A stretch of 64,000 nt of DNA, taken from positions 7,380,841 through 7,444,840 of the forward strand of contig PTEX01000012.1 in NCBI GenBank assembly GCA_003342815.1, written 5' to 3'. Below the pieces are notes generated by a model. The model saw only the letters and a program-made list of their open reading frames with translations, was not told the DNA's origin and did not search any database. Below are positions 38,190 to 49,383 of the stretch, piece by piece. Every line of letters begins with the position of its first letter. The first letter of the stretch is position 1. Source of the DNA: Eudromia elegans (taxonomy: Eukaryota > Chordata > Aves > Tinamiformes > Tinamidae). Made by a program: the position numbers and the translations under genes.

Positions 38190-39225
38190 AAATTTGGTAA
38201 CCTTGAAGGTCATCCAGTCCAATCCTCATCCATTGGGATTAATGCCAACACTTGATCAGATTAGGTCAGCAATGCCTGTTTCTAGTCTGGCCTTGAAAAC
38301 CTCCAAGGACAGAAGTTCCTTGAGCTTCTTGTGTATAATGTTCCAGCTGTATGTATATCCTGTTGAGATCATTACCCCATTATTTTTGTTGTTGCTTTTG
38401 TTTTTTTTTAACCAACTTTATACTCCCAAGACAAAACTTCTGGTCCCTTCATCTTGTTATGCTGTTTGGCACAACAAAGTAGATGGAGTTACTATGGCTA
38501 TTCTCTTTGTAGAGGTCCTGTAATGACTGTAAACAAGTCACAATTCCTCCTTGGCCTCCTTTTCTGCAGTTTTGACACTCTCACTCCTCAACCTCCTTCC
38601 ATAGCACATCTGTCCCTAGCCATCTTGAAAACTCTCTGTTGCACTTCCCTAGTTTCTTCATATTCACCTTGAACTGGGAGGGCTCAAAACTGTATAAAAT
38701 ATTCTGGCTGCAATCTTATCTGTGCCAAATAGGGAGCGATAGTAACTTCTAGATATTCTTTACTCCTGTTCCTCTTAGCATATATTACATAGTTTGTCAA
38801 AGACAGTGCACTTTTCAACATGCAGTCCACCAAATACTTCAAACTCTTTTCAGCAGTGCTGCTACTCAACTGTCAGCAGTCAGCCTGTGCAGGGTTCTGC
38901 ATCCTCACTGCATAACTTTGAACTTTCTCCTGCACTATTTCAAGAGGTTTCTGTTGGTCTGTTCTCAAGCTTTTAAAGGTCCTTCTGGTCTGAAACACTG
39001 CCATTCATTGCTTTAGCTGTCCTGCTTAGTTTACAGTCATCTACATATTTGCCTGTGGCCACACTCTGTGTTGCAACCCAAGTGGCTGGTAAAGATTTTA
39101 ACACGTACAGGCCAAAGGTTTGTCCTCTGGAGTACTCTGCTGATTGACAGTCAAATATCAAGCCAATGATTACTGCTGTTTGTGCCTGGTGGTCAAGCCA
39201 CAGACTTAATTCCTCATTAGTGATA
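38190..39225 (-). mobile_element. CR1 LINE, old, antisense, about 1 kb
   Basis: A long, strongly diverged CR1 copy on the minus strand. On the + strand it begins with the antisense 3' end 'ccttgaaggtcatccagtcc'. It passes 'ctggccttgaaaacctcca', the antisense RT tail near 'gcacttccctagtttcttc' and 'ctgggagggctcaaaactg', the block 'ttagtttacagtcatctac' (antisense of the catalytic FADD region) and ends around 'gtggtcaagccacagac' in the RT core. It is full of substitutions and indels, with no usable frame. The octamer tail is not readable; a (GGAGA)n array sits where it should be. Clearly older than the copies at 11.6 and 18.4 kb. Confidence 0.8.
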
Positions 39226-41827
39226 GAAGGATGTGGGCGCTGGGAAGAATAGAACTAATCATTTGCAACGTTTTTATTGTTACTTTTACAGAAATTTCTG
39301 ACAGTCACAGCACACTTCTACATGGTAGACATTTACTGTAAGTGTACAAAAAGCAAGTGGTCTGAATTTCTACCAGACAAGCAAGCAAGTGATCTGTTTA
39401 CAGATATTAGCATACGAAAAGCACTTTCTTTTACACATTTGACGCAGGAAAATTATTTGCTAAATAACTGTACTAGATTGTATGGCAGGGTGTGCATGAT
39501 GATTTAGAGATGGTTTTGAATAAACACTGAGAATCAGAAAATAATAGTACTGTTGCTCATTATATTTAAAATCAACATTAGATTTGTTCATCTTAATTAA
39601 GAAAATGCAACTTCCTGGGGTTTTAACAACCAATAAAAAAACTGTTCATGACTAAATCCTGCTTTTCTTATTACTGAGTCGGATCTATTTCTGTCCTCGG
39701 TAATTTCAGCTAGATAATCTCAGACTCAGGGTCTATATCCTCCAGGATAAGTCAAAGGAGAATATTATTGTAAAATATGAATTCAGCAAATGGAAAATAC
39801 TGCCACTAGAAGTAGCAAGCAACCCGCCTATTACATTCTAATGGCAAATTAAAAGCTAACATTTCCATGTTTGTTCGCTGTACTCCTGTTTAATAATCTT
39901 TGCTAACAAATAGGATTATGCTTTCCTTCCAGTCCTCTTTCTCCCATCTCATTTCCCCACGTACAGGAAATAGAACTTAGTTTAACCCTGTTCTTAGGAA
40001 GTGGAGCTCATTTATAAAAAAAAATGATACCCTAATTTGGCTCCTACAGAATACGCCACAGAAAATTATATTCAAAGGTATATTTGGTGGATTTTTTATC
40101 TATCACTGAGCATAAGTGCTAACCATTGATTCTAAATGGATTGAATAATTTATAGAAATCAGTTAAAAGGCAACTAAAAGTAACAAATAATTGCAGCAAG
40201 TTGAATAATTTACCCACCTACCTCCTTTAGCCACTTATTACTAAGAACACATTTTCCTCCCACTTGTTGGAAGTTGATTATAAGAAGGGTTTTTACTATA
40301 CCTCATTATAAGCCTTATGTATAATATTTAAAATTCAGTAATTCAGTCCCAGAACAGTCTGCAAGTAACCACTAAGGGTATTTTAGCTACCCAAACTGTT
40401 CAAGAGTTGTAAAGGAAAAATCCCCCAAATATTAGGATTTGCTAACAAGCAGATAGATGCAGGAATACAATCACTCTTTTATTTGTACTCACTTTCTATT
40501 TGTGATTTCAAATTTCTCACTGGAGTCATAATGTCTCTGAATAACCCTACTTAGATGTTAGTGAAATGCAAGTTCTTACAAAAAGATAGAATTCCAAGAA
40601 CCCGATCTTAACCAAAGACTTGTAAATTTTGTAAGTGTAGTCTTGTACTTACAAATCTTCCACTGGCTTGAACAAGGCCGTGATTTTACCACAGGTAGCA
40701 TCATATTTGTAGTAAGATAAAATAGGGAGAATTGCAAGTGTTGCAGAGTTGTTGATTCCTGACCAGCTGATTATATCTCTAGCAGAAGACATTGAAGCAG
40801 TTCTTGTAGAACTGAATATTTTGCAGGGTGAAGAACATCAAAAAGAAGTACCAGGTAAACAGAATTAGAAAATTTATAAACTGCTACAGTTTTTCCTTTC
40901 TTTCTTTCTAGGTTATACTGGCCTTGCCTGAGGCAATGTACATGGGGGGAAAAAAAAAAAGGCTTCTGTAAGATTTATTGGCTGGGTACAGAGTTTGAAT
41001 GTAATGTGTCAGAGTGCTGTGAAGTAATTGTGTGTGCATGCCTGGTTCTAGTTGAGAAGGATGCAGTCAGACTTTTGTCTGGCTCATTTAATTGCTTCTG
41101 TGTCAAGAGTCTGAGGGATTTGGGATTCTTATTACCCCAAACATTATCTCATTCCACATAAATTATAACTCTTCTGGTACAAATGACCAAGTGTGCAAGC
41201 TCCACATTCACTTTCTGGAAGTAGCTGTGCAACCGATTACCCAGCTCTAGAAATTGCTCAGCTCGGAGCTTAGTGGTATAAGTTGCAAGCTGAGGGAAGA
41301 AAACACTTTTTGGTTTCTTGGGAAACCAGGATATTTCAGTTCAAAGATGAATGCTAATACAATAATTTCATTACTGTGCTTCCTAATTTAAATAGTAATT
41401 TTTCAGAGGATTAAAAAGGATTTAGTATATTGCATGCCGTGTAGCTATACAAATGTAATGCCAGGAACAGAATCATAGGGTTGTGCAATGTAAATCTTGT
41501 GTATTAGCAATGAAGTGAGACTAGTTTAAATATAATGATTCATACTGAGCACATATCTGTTTTATAACACAATCATGTCCATTGAAAACAGTAGTTCAGG
41601 GGCTTATTTTTCACAAGGATATTTTATTAGTAGTGATCTGGAAGGGCAGGCTTTGGTTTAGTTCAGATCAATGCTTCCACGTGCTTACAAAGTGTTTTTA
41701 AAATGTCCCTGTCAGAAGTTCAGATGATATTAGAAAAGTTATGTATTTTTGACGGGGATGGAGGAATGCTGCTGAAATAATAATTTAGTGAATTAGGACC
41801 AAGAAAAGCTTATGTCGACACAAAGCT
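39226..41827. other. AT-rich non-coding stretch
   Basis: No gene or named repeat. Near 40635-40662 the arms ttgtaagt and acttacaa form a short hairpin. A-rich run near 40950-40960. Confidence 0.55.
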
Positions 41828-42203
41828 TATAAGAACATAGCCATGTTAGCTCATGCCAAAATAGCTCACTATTCATCTCGTTGAATATCCTGTTTTGGGT
41901 AATAACTGATAGCAGAAATCTTCAGTGTAATCCTCCAGTGATATTTTCCCTGATAAATCCTTCCAGTTTTCATCAATCTGCATTCTTGGTATTTCCTGGG
42001 CTAAAAGATATATCTCTGTGTTAACTGCAACACTCAACTGAATTTTCTTCTACGAACATGCCTAATCCTTTTTTTTTTACATACATCCGTGGCTTTCACA
42101 ACATTCACAACATCCAATGGCAAAGACTTCTATAATTTAACTCTGTATTGCGCTTCCTTTTGTTTATTTTAAATCTTGAATTCAATAATTTTTGGACTAA
42201 TTT
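41828..42203 (-). mobile_element. Ancient CR1-like LINE 3' end, antisense
   Basis: The sequence keeps the order of an old CR1-type antisense 3' end known from reptile and bird genomes: 'aagaacatagccatgttagc', then 'gaatatcctgttttgggtaa', then 'ggctttcacaacattcac', 'ccaatggcaaagacttc' and 'gcgcttccttttgtttat' followed by 'ttaaatcttgaattcaataat'. These match remembered segments ('agccatactgggtcagacc', 'ccagtatcctgt', 'ttcacaacatcctctggca', 'cttccttttgtttgtttta'). The assignment is from memory, not a search. It is heavily diverged, so probably the oldest insertion in the window. Confidence 0.5.
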
Positions 42204-42205
42204 GC

Positions 42206-42262
42206 AATCATAGAAGATTACAAAGAGCATCAAGTCATCTAATCCAAATGACTTGAATCATG
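42206..42262 (-). mobile_element. CR1 3'-end scrap, antisense
   Basis: 'aatcatagaagattacaaag' followed by 'agcatcaagtcatctaatcc' is the antisense octamer tail plus the start of a CR1 3' untranslated region. Only about 55 bases remain. It directly follows the ancient element and could be part of the same insertion history. Confidence 0.5.
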
Positions 42263-42280
42263 AACAATGAGCAGATGCTA

Positions 42281-42306
42281 TCACAGAATCATAGAATTGT
42301 AGAATG
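42281..42306 (-). mobile_element. CR1 octamer-tail scrap, antisense
   Basis: 'tcacagaatcatagaattg' followed by 'tagaatg' is a run of reverse-complemented CR1 terminal octamers. No CR1 body follows it, so it is a minimal remnant or a fragment separated by rearrangement. Confidence 0.5.
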
Positions 42307-43059
42307 CTTATATGTGTGTGTGAGAGTATTTATGTTTACACACTTTTTTTTTGCTGCAATGTATCTTTAAAAAGATTTGCATTGTATCTGCAATATATCT
42401 TTTAAAAAGAAAAAGAAAAAAGAAAAATAATCTACATTATACTTGCAAAAGAGCATGTGAATAGGGCATGCAAATCAGCATTCAGAAGATAGTACAGAGT
42501 AGAAGGGATCCAGAGGGAAGGGGATTGCACAGCTCTGTTTGAGACTGCTGGAGACGAGACAGTGCTAACATGGAACAGGCATACCAAAGAGACTAGTGCC
42601 CAGCGCAATGTGGAGTGATGACTTCCCTCATGTTAAGGGCCTTTACCCAGACACACATCTGAGGAAGGACAAGGATATGAAGGTTCTAAATTGCTAAGAT
42701 CACTTCTCCTGAGGTTATGTGCTGTAGTATAAGCATTGGACTATTAAGCAAAGACATTTGGGACAAGATGTGCAGATAGTGAAACAGCACAAAAGAAGGA
42801 CAGGACATCAATTGGAGCTTCACGGAGACTATACTACGGAAAAATCTACAAAACCACAGAAAGACAAATGGCGTGAGGTTATACTTGAATGATTAAATGT
42901 AGATTCCCAAGATGATGGAGGTGGGATTGATGTTGACGTTCATTAGGAGAAAGTGAATAAAGCCTAAAGAAAGTGAAAGAAGAGGGTGGAAATTAGGAGG
43001 TTCCAGGTCACAACATGATGGGTGAGATGGGGTAGGTTGTCACAGAGTTTCCATCTCAA
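42307..43059. other. Repeat-flanked non-coding stretch
   Basis: Lies between the antisense CR1 scraps and the sense CR1. Near 42355-42410 a roughly 20-base block 'tgcaatgtatctttaaaaag' is repeated directly as 'tgcaatatatcttttaaaaa'. The purine-rich part from about 42480 may be the decayed 5' region of the CR1 that follows, but I cannot align it. Confidence 0.4.
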
Positions 43060-44625
43060 GTCCCTGTACATGAACACATGCAGCTTAGAAAACAAATAGG
43101 AGAAAATGGAAAGCTGATACTGCAATAGAACTATACCTCATTGGGATCTCATAGTTCTATGACTGGAGCGTTACGAAGGATACCTGCAGGCCTCTGGAGA
43201 AGGGCTGGCCAGGAAGACAAGAAGGGAATTTGCATTCTATACAAAGGCCTGTGACTGACTGTGGAGTTTTGCTCTGGGAGAAGTGACAAGCCAGCCAAGG
43301 AAAAGCAGGTCAAATCAGAATGGAAAACAAGAAGATTATTTTCCCAAGAACACTGACTGATGTGGATGTCCCCCGCAAACAACCTTTTCAAGGAAAGGAA
43401 ACAGTTACAATGTTCTTTACAGACTACAGTGAAAGAAATTTTATATTTGCAGGATACTTGATCTTGACAGGACACAAGCAAACCAGATTTATCGAGTCAC
43501 TAGGAGATAGGTTTTTTAACACAAAGTTTTTATAAGCCAACTAGGAAAGCTGTTCTGCAAAATCTGTTATGCATAAATATGCTTCCAGTACTATGACTGT
43601 ACAACAGCAGAGTTTAAGATGCTGAGACAATCAGTCTTGGACTTCAGAAGACCTGATTCAGGACTCTTCCTGAAAATACCTGGCAGGGTCTCATGGGAGG
43701 TAGCCATGAAGAACAAAGTGGCTAAGCAGAACAGGTTGATCCACAAGGATCATCTCCTCAGAGCCCAAGAATGGTCCATGCTTCTGTGCAGGCAGGACAG
43801 AAGGCACGGCTGAAGGCTTCCTGGCTGGAGAAATACAAAAATATTGTTTTCTTATTCACATTCTATAGCACTGGATGGGATACATCCATGACTACTGAAG
43901 AAACAGTTGATAGTGTTCTTTAGGGAACAATACTGAAGTTGATGCTATATAGTCTTCATTGATGATTAAGATGACTAGGTTTAATTCACCTTGAATAAGT
44001 TTGTGGATGACACCACACTGGGAGCAGTGCATGATACATTGGAGGGCAGGGTGACCATTCAAAGAGATTGGAAAAGGATGGGAAAAAATGGTCCAAAATT
44101 AAAAAATTCAAAGTCCTGCAGTTGGGATGAAACTCATCCTTTCAACAGGATGGCCTGGGCCCTAGCTGATTGGCAAAAGGACCTGTAAGTCGTGGTGAAC
44201 AGCAAGCTGAGCATGAGTCAGCAGTGCTCTCTTGCGGTGGTGAATGCTAATTGCATATTGAGCAGTATAGCAAAGGCATAACCAATTGGATGACAGAAGT
44301 AGCTCTTTCTATCCACTTGTCCCCTGAAATTACACTTGGACTGTTATTTCTAGTCCTGGGCTCCCCAGCAAAGGAAAGATGTTGGCAAACTGGAGCCAGT
44401 CCAGTGGAGGGCCACCAAGAGGAGTGGAATGCAGGCTTTATGAAGAAGGAAAATTTCTAAGAAAAGTAGGTTTGTTCAGCATGAGGAAAAGAAGGGAACT
44501 TGACTGGGCAAGGTCCTGAGCAATCTGATTGAATGTCAAACTTCAGTTCTGCTTTGAGCAGGACCTTGAATCAGACGACCTCCAGGAGTGCCTTCCAAAC
44601 TACATTCTTCTATGACTCTAGGCCA
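43060..44625 (+). mobile_element. CR1 LINE, long, internally deleted copy
   Basis: The longest CR1 copy in the window. Parts in order: end of the endonuclease region with YDWSV (about 43155) and 'gggctggccaggaagacaag'; the endonuclease-RT linker in an open frame at 43619-43813 (LDFRRPDSGLF, GRVSWEVAMK, HKDHLLRAQEW); RT start ALDGIHP (about 43870); the catalytic box as FVDDTTLG (about 44003) where the family has FADD; the RT tail near 'ctgggctccccagcaaag'; and a 3' end 'gggcaaggtcctgagcaatc' with a worn octamer 'ttctatgactcta'. Two large internal deletions are evident: between ALDGIHP and the FVDD box only about 0.13 kb remains of several hundred bases, and the RT tail jumps early into the 3' untranslated part near 44495. 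It also has many stops and frameshifts, so it is inactive and old. Confidence 0.85.
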
Positions 44626-47600
44626 CAGAAAATAATAGCAATTGAATAGACACAAAGTTTTAATGACCAGAGAAATGACAGTAAGGAGGAAAAGATATTT
44701 TTAAGAACATAATAGGAAACTATTTTTCATCTTTTAATTCTAGGCTTTTCCAACTAGAATGCTATGTCCTGAGACAGAGGTTTCAGCTTTTTCAAAGCAT
44801 ACTATACATGAAATTCTGAGACTTAAATTCTTCTTTCATTAAAGGAATTTTTTCCCCTGGAGGGTCAGTTCTACTGAATATTATTGAACTCATATAAAAT
44901 ACATTTCTGCTAGAAAGGGAACGTTTTACTGCTTCAGCTTTGTATGCATTGTCTAGCTACACAGTGCACAGTTTTCACCTCATTAAGTCATAACATACAA
45001 TCTTTTTATTTCTTTTTTTCCTATACATTATGTGTCAATACTGTACTCATTGGTAAAATTCTGTTTTTCCATTCTGCTCCATGGGATATGACTCTGGAAC
45101 AAATACTAGTTTAAATCTGTGATGTAAAGGAGAAAATGATAAAACCAGGCCAAGGCCAGCAATAAGCTATAATAATTTCTGTAAGGTATTTTAGATTTTC
45201 ACTGTGCTCCTGTTTTATCAACTGGTACAGTTACAGATAGATTAACATTGACCTGTAATAGAGGATACTGCCCAGAAAATATACTGAAGAGGATATAGAA
45301 CTAGCAAAATAGTAAGAGCATATCTCCTAATAAAGAATTTACTATCACCAATTAAACAAATAACAGTTAACTAATTAACAAATACTCAGAATTAAAATTA
45401 GTGAGTTAAAAATCAGTGGCATCTGTATTCTTTTTTTCTACTGAATGAATTGTCAAGCATTAAGGAAAGTAGAACTGAGGGCATACAGTAAATATTCTGT
45501 GTAAAAGTAGCATATATAATCATGTTAATCAAGAATTCAGTTCTCAGACATGTAGAGATTTCCTTTGAGCAATCTGAACTTGATAAAACCAGTTATGGCA
45601 AAGGAGAAGTCTTCATATCTTTTCACATTTTGCAATGACTTCCTTTTCCTTCCTTCTCTTTTTTTCACAAGACTGAAAAAAATTGTCTCAATATTTCTTT
45701 CTTAGGGGAAAGTATACAGCACAATATATTTTAATTCCATTCATCTCTGTTTGAGTGACAGTGAGGGAAAAAAAAAAGAACAGTAGAAGATATGTTAACA
45801 TTCATTTAGTATCCAGGTCATTACCACTAAATGGGTTTTAATCAAACACAGCTCAAGAATCCTATTTAATCATTTAGGAATTAAAATGAGAAAAAAAATG
45901 CATAATATATACAGTTTTCATCTAAACATTTTCTAAATTAAAATGGGTTATGCAGTACTCTTACTAAGTGGAATGAGGAATTCATACTACTTTTGCAAAC
46001 CTAACATATGCAAATGTTAATATATTTGGATTATGCCAAAAGGTAATATCTATGATAACATAATATAAATTTCACCTTGATTCTGAAATCACTGTAATGA
46101 GATACATTTTGCATGGCGCACAGCAACTATATTCTAAAATCTAAATAGCATCACTGAGCAGTAAAAATTATGTTCATGCTTAGTAGACAGGAACACAATA
46201 CTCATTAGGGATTCTGCCAGATGTATCTATGATCACTTCATTGTGTATTGTTTGGAATAGAAATCCAAGACTATCTGAATTTATTCAACCAGGAAATTTG
46301 ATTTTTGTTTTTTTTTTTTTGTCAGGACTGTTGTAATTATTGGAATGGACTCATGTCGATAGTTCCACAGCCTGAATGTAGTTTTCATTATATTAAACTT
46401 CACAATATTGTATTGACCAAAGTGTATTTTTAATCCATCACTCCAAAATTAGTGATAGAGTCTTTCTACTTTTTGTAACTTTCTATATAAAGAAAAATAG
46501 AGATGGAGACTTTTGTTGAAGATAAGAAAAATTAAATGAAAGAGGTAGGATAGAAGAGTACAAAACAGTAAAAGGAGGAAAGATCAGTGGAAAATAAAAC
46601 AAACCCCAGCATTCAGACAGAATGAAAAGTGACATAATTCTTTAGAATTCTTTAGAACTTCTGATATTCATTCCTACAGTGAGGCTGAGAAAGTTACTGG
46701 CTTCAAATGAATCAGACATTTATGTGAACCATGGGACTATATGCAAAATTAACCATAGGCTTTCTTTATTATTATTGTTATTGTGGCAATGACGGTGTTT
46801 CATTGATTCTGAGCATAAGCCAGTCACTCATGAGTGAGAGTTTAAAAAAGTTATTTCTTTAGAGAGTAAGTTATTGTTTTTCTTGAACTGCTTTATACTT
46901 CTCCCTAAAGCATCTGATAGCGGCCATTCGCAGAGAGAGGATATTGGAACTGAAGAACTTTCTGGATTGTTCTGTTTTGATAATTCTTTGATAGTTATAC
47001 GGCATGTTTTCCATGAATCACCCATGAATTAATTGTTTTTGCAACACTGTTCACCTCAGTCACTTTTTTTGCAAAAACGGTTTTCACATCTAACAGCTAA
47101 AAAGAGTTTTGTGCAGCTAATAGCTCACACATTGATACTCTAGGGATATGCCTAGATACGAGTAGTTTCTTAGGCTAGATTCATGCTGTGCAGAGAGAAA
47201 GCGTAAGATAGGACGAGATATGACCTTGTGAATCACTCCATGAACAATATCCTAGCAAGAGATAAAGGGAGGTTCAACATTTCATAAATATGAAACCAAT
47301 ATGAATAATAGCCTACAATGGGAACCAAACAATGACTGGTGCATATTTTGTTAGACTGTCTTGGCTAACAATGTCTATACAGCATGGTAGTAACAGGTAA
47401 GGGAAAGAAGATGCTTTAAAGATTTAAGTATACTGTTTTTAAATCCTACCACTGGAATGTTTAACAATCTGTAAAGTGCTCAGTGACAGAGAGTAAGAAG
47501 CTGAGTAGGAACCTGAAGAAAAGAAATTTAGAATAAAAGTGTGTCAGAACGTCTTTATTAGGTCTAAATGCCTTACTGGTCATGGAAATGTCCAGCTAGC

Positions 47601-49343
47601 TTCTGTCCCCTGCCATCATAGCCAAGGCTTTGCCTAGCATATCCATATCAGCATGAAATGTCTCCCCAACGCACTGAACACAACTGAGCCAGTTGTGAAA
47701 CATTATATGCAGGTCCTTCTGCATGAATCTCCCTTCGGGATCAAAGGGACTCTTCCATATAGCAATCTTTGCTACTTCAGAACCACCATTTGGTACAGTG
47801 CAGCAGTCCTCTCCATTCTGTCCCTTCGTCCCACTTCCCTCCCCATCATTTGGTCCAATATCTTGGAGGAAATCTGAGACACGGTGACATGTGCATAATT
47901 AGCTACAATATGTAACAAAAGATTATGGACAATGCTTCTGAAATGAAGGTTCTCTGCTAGACAGTTGATGACAGACCTAAACTCAGGGAAACTCTTTAGC
48001 AGTATACTAATCTTCCATTCAAAGTTTATTGGAATCCAAAGTGAATTGAAATCATATATGCAGTCACATATATATCTCTACAATCTTACAAATTTTATAT
48101 TTCCTCCTTTTTTATTTTTTCCTCCATGTATTATATTTATTCATGATATTTATGCAATGAAAAGTAAATCAGAATTTGTTACATGTCTTTGCTGTTTCTA
48201 TTGCCAAGAAATTGTCATGACATTTATGATTTCAAAAGAATTGCTAGGAAAGCAAGAAATGTCATCAAATATCTCTTATAATAAATTATAAGAAATTCAG
48301 CAGCTGCCAAATTTAAATTCACAGCATCTGTGGAAGTTGGAGATGATTAAGATGGGAATTAGGTAAGAAATTTCACTGAGTATGATGATGTTTCTTCTTA
48401 CTGAGCATGTAAGCTGTAAAATGCTACACTAGGTATAGTCTGGGTATATTCTTCCTTTCAATAAAAAATCTTCATGTATGTAATGAACCTAAAGTATTCG
48501 GCATTAGAGTTCTGCAAGTGAGTGATCCATTCGTTTGTTTGTCAGAAAGACTTTGTCATTCGGAATAATTTATTTTCTCTAACTAATCTATTTACAAATG
48601 ATTTCTTTACAAGTCCTATACTGAGGCCTTGATTTTCTCATAAGTAAAAGAGTAGTATTGCTATATACTTTCTTAAGATATTTCAATAGTTATTGTGCTA
48701 TACATGGAAGGATAGGACCTATAGCATAATGTAGGAATATTAAGCTCAGTGTTCCAAGAACTCAGCAGTATAATCAATCCATCTCAGGCATAGTGCTTCA
48801 CAAGATGTAGTATTGTTTGGATGGAGAACACTTAGCACAAGACCACAAATCATTATGTCTAGCTCTTGATTACATGTTTATTGTAAGTGCTTCAACTAAG
48901 CCAATTAAGAACAGGAAAAATCACTAAAAAAGCCTGAAGGTCAAGCTTGAGGTAATGTACCAATCAGTACTAACTCTCTGACAGACACTGGAAGAGCTGC
49001 ATGCTCATCATATAGTCACTTTGCTTAGACAAAATTAGTTGATATGCAAATGAATCCAATAATGACAGTAATCATAGGAACAATGAAACTGGAAAATTCT
49101 TTTCTCTTCCCATCATTTTGGTGTTGTTTCCTTCTGTTAGTCACCAAGAATCTCTACGACAACATTCATGATTACAGCCACTATGGAAAAATATGTTACT
49201 CACCTTATCATTAGCCCTTTAAGAAAAGACCGGGGATATGTTACCTACTATCTTCTTTGTGGATGCTGTTGCATTGCTGGAAACAGAATAATGAGACATT
49301 CCACTTTAGTAACTCCTTCATCATCATATTCCTTAACAAAATA

Positions 49344-49345
<2 letters not shown>
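44626..49345. other. AT-rich non-coding stretch
   Basis: No gene or named repeat. Short homopolymers include an A-run at 45768-45777 and a T-run at 46308-46320. 48950-49085 is noted separately as a candidate regulatory stretch. Confidence 0.6.
48950..49085. promoter_or_regulatory. Candidate enhancer-like element with POU octamer (speculative)
   Basis: Contains a perfect POU-factor octamer, ATGCAAAT, at 49044-49051, flanked within about 30 bases by 'aaaattagtt' and 'aatgacagtaatca'. No repeat or open frame overlaps it. A single octamer is expected by chance about once per 33 kb per strand in AT-rich DNA, so this is weak. Confidence 0.2.

Positions 49346-49379
<34 letters not shown>
49346..49379 (+). 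repeat. Poly-T run, about 34 bases
   Basis: Uninterrupted T homopolymer. No recognisable retroposed sequence flanks it on the side where a minus-strand poly-A tail would end, so it is probably simple slippage. Length in the assembly may be unreliable. Confidence 0.9.
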
Positions 49380-49383
<4 letters not shown>

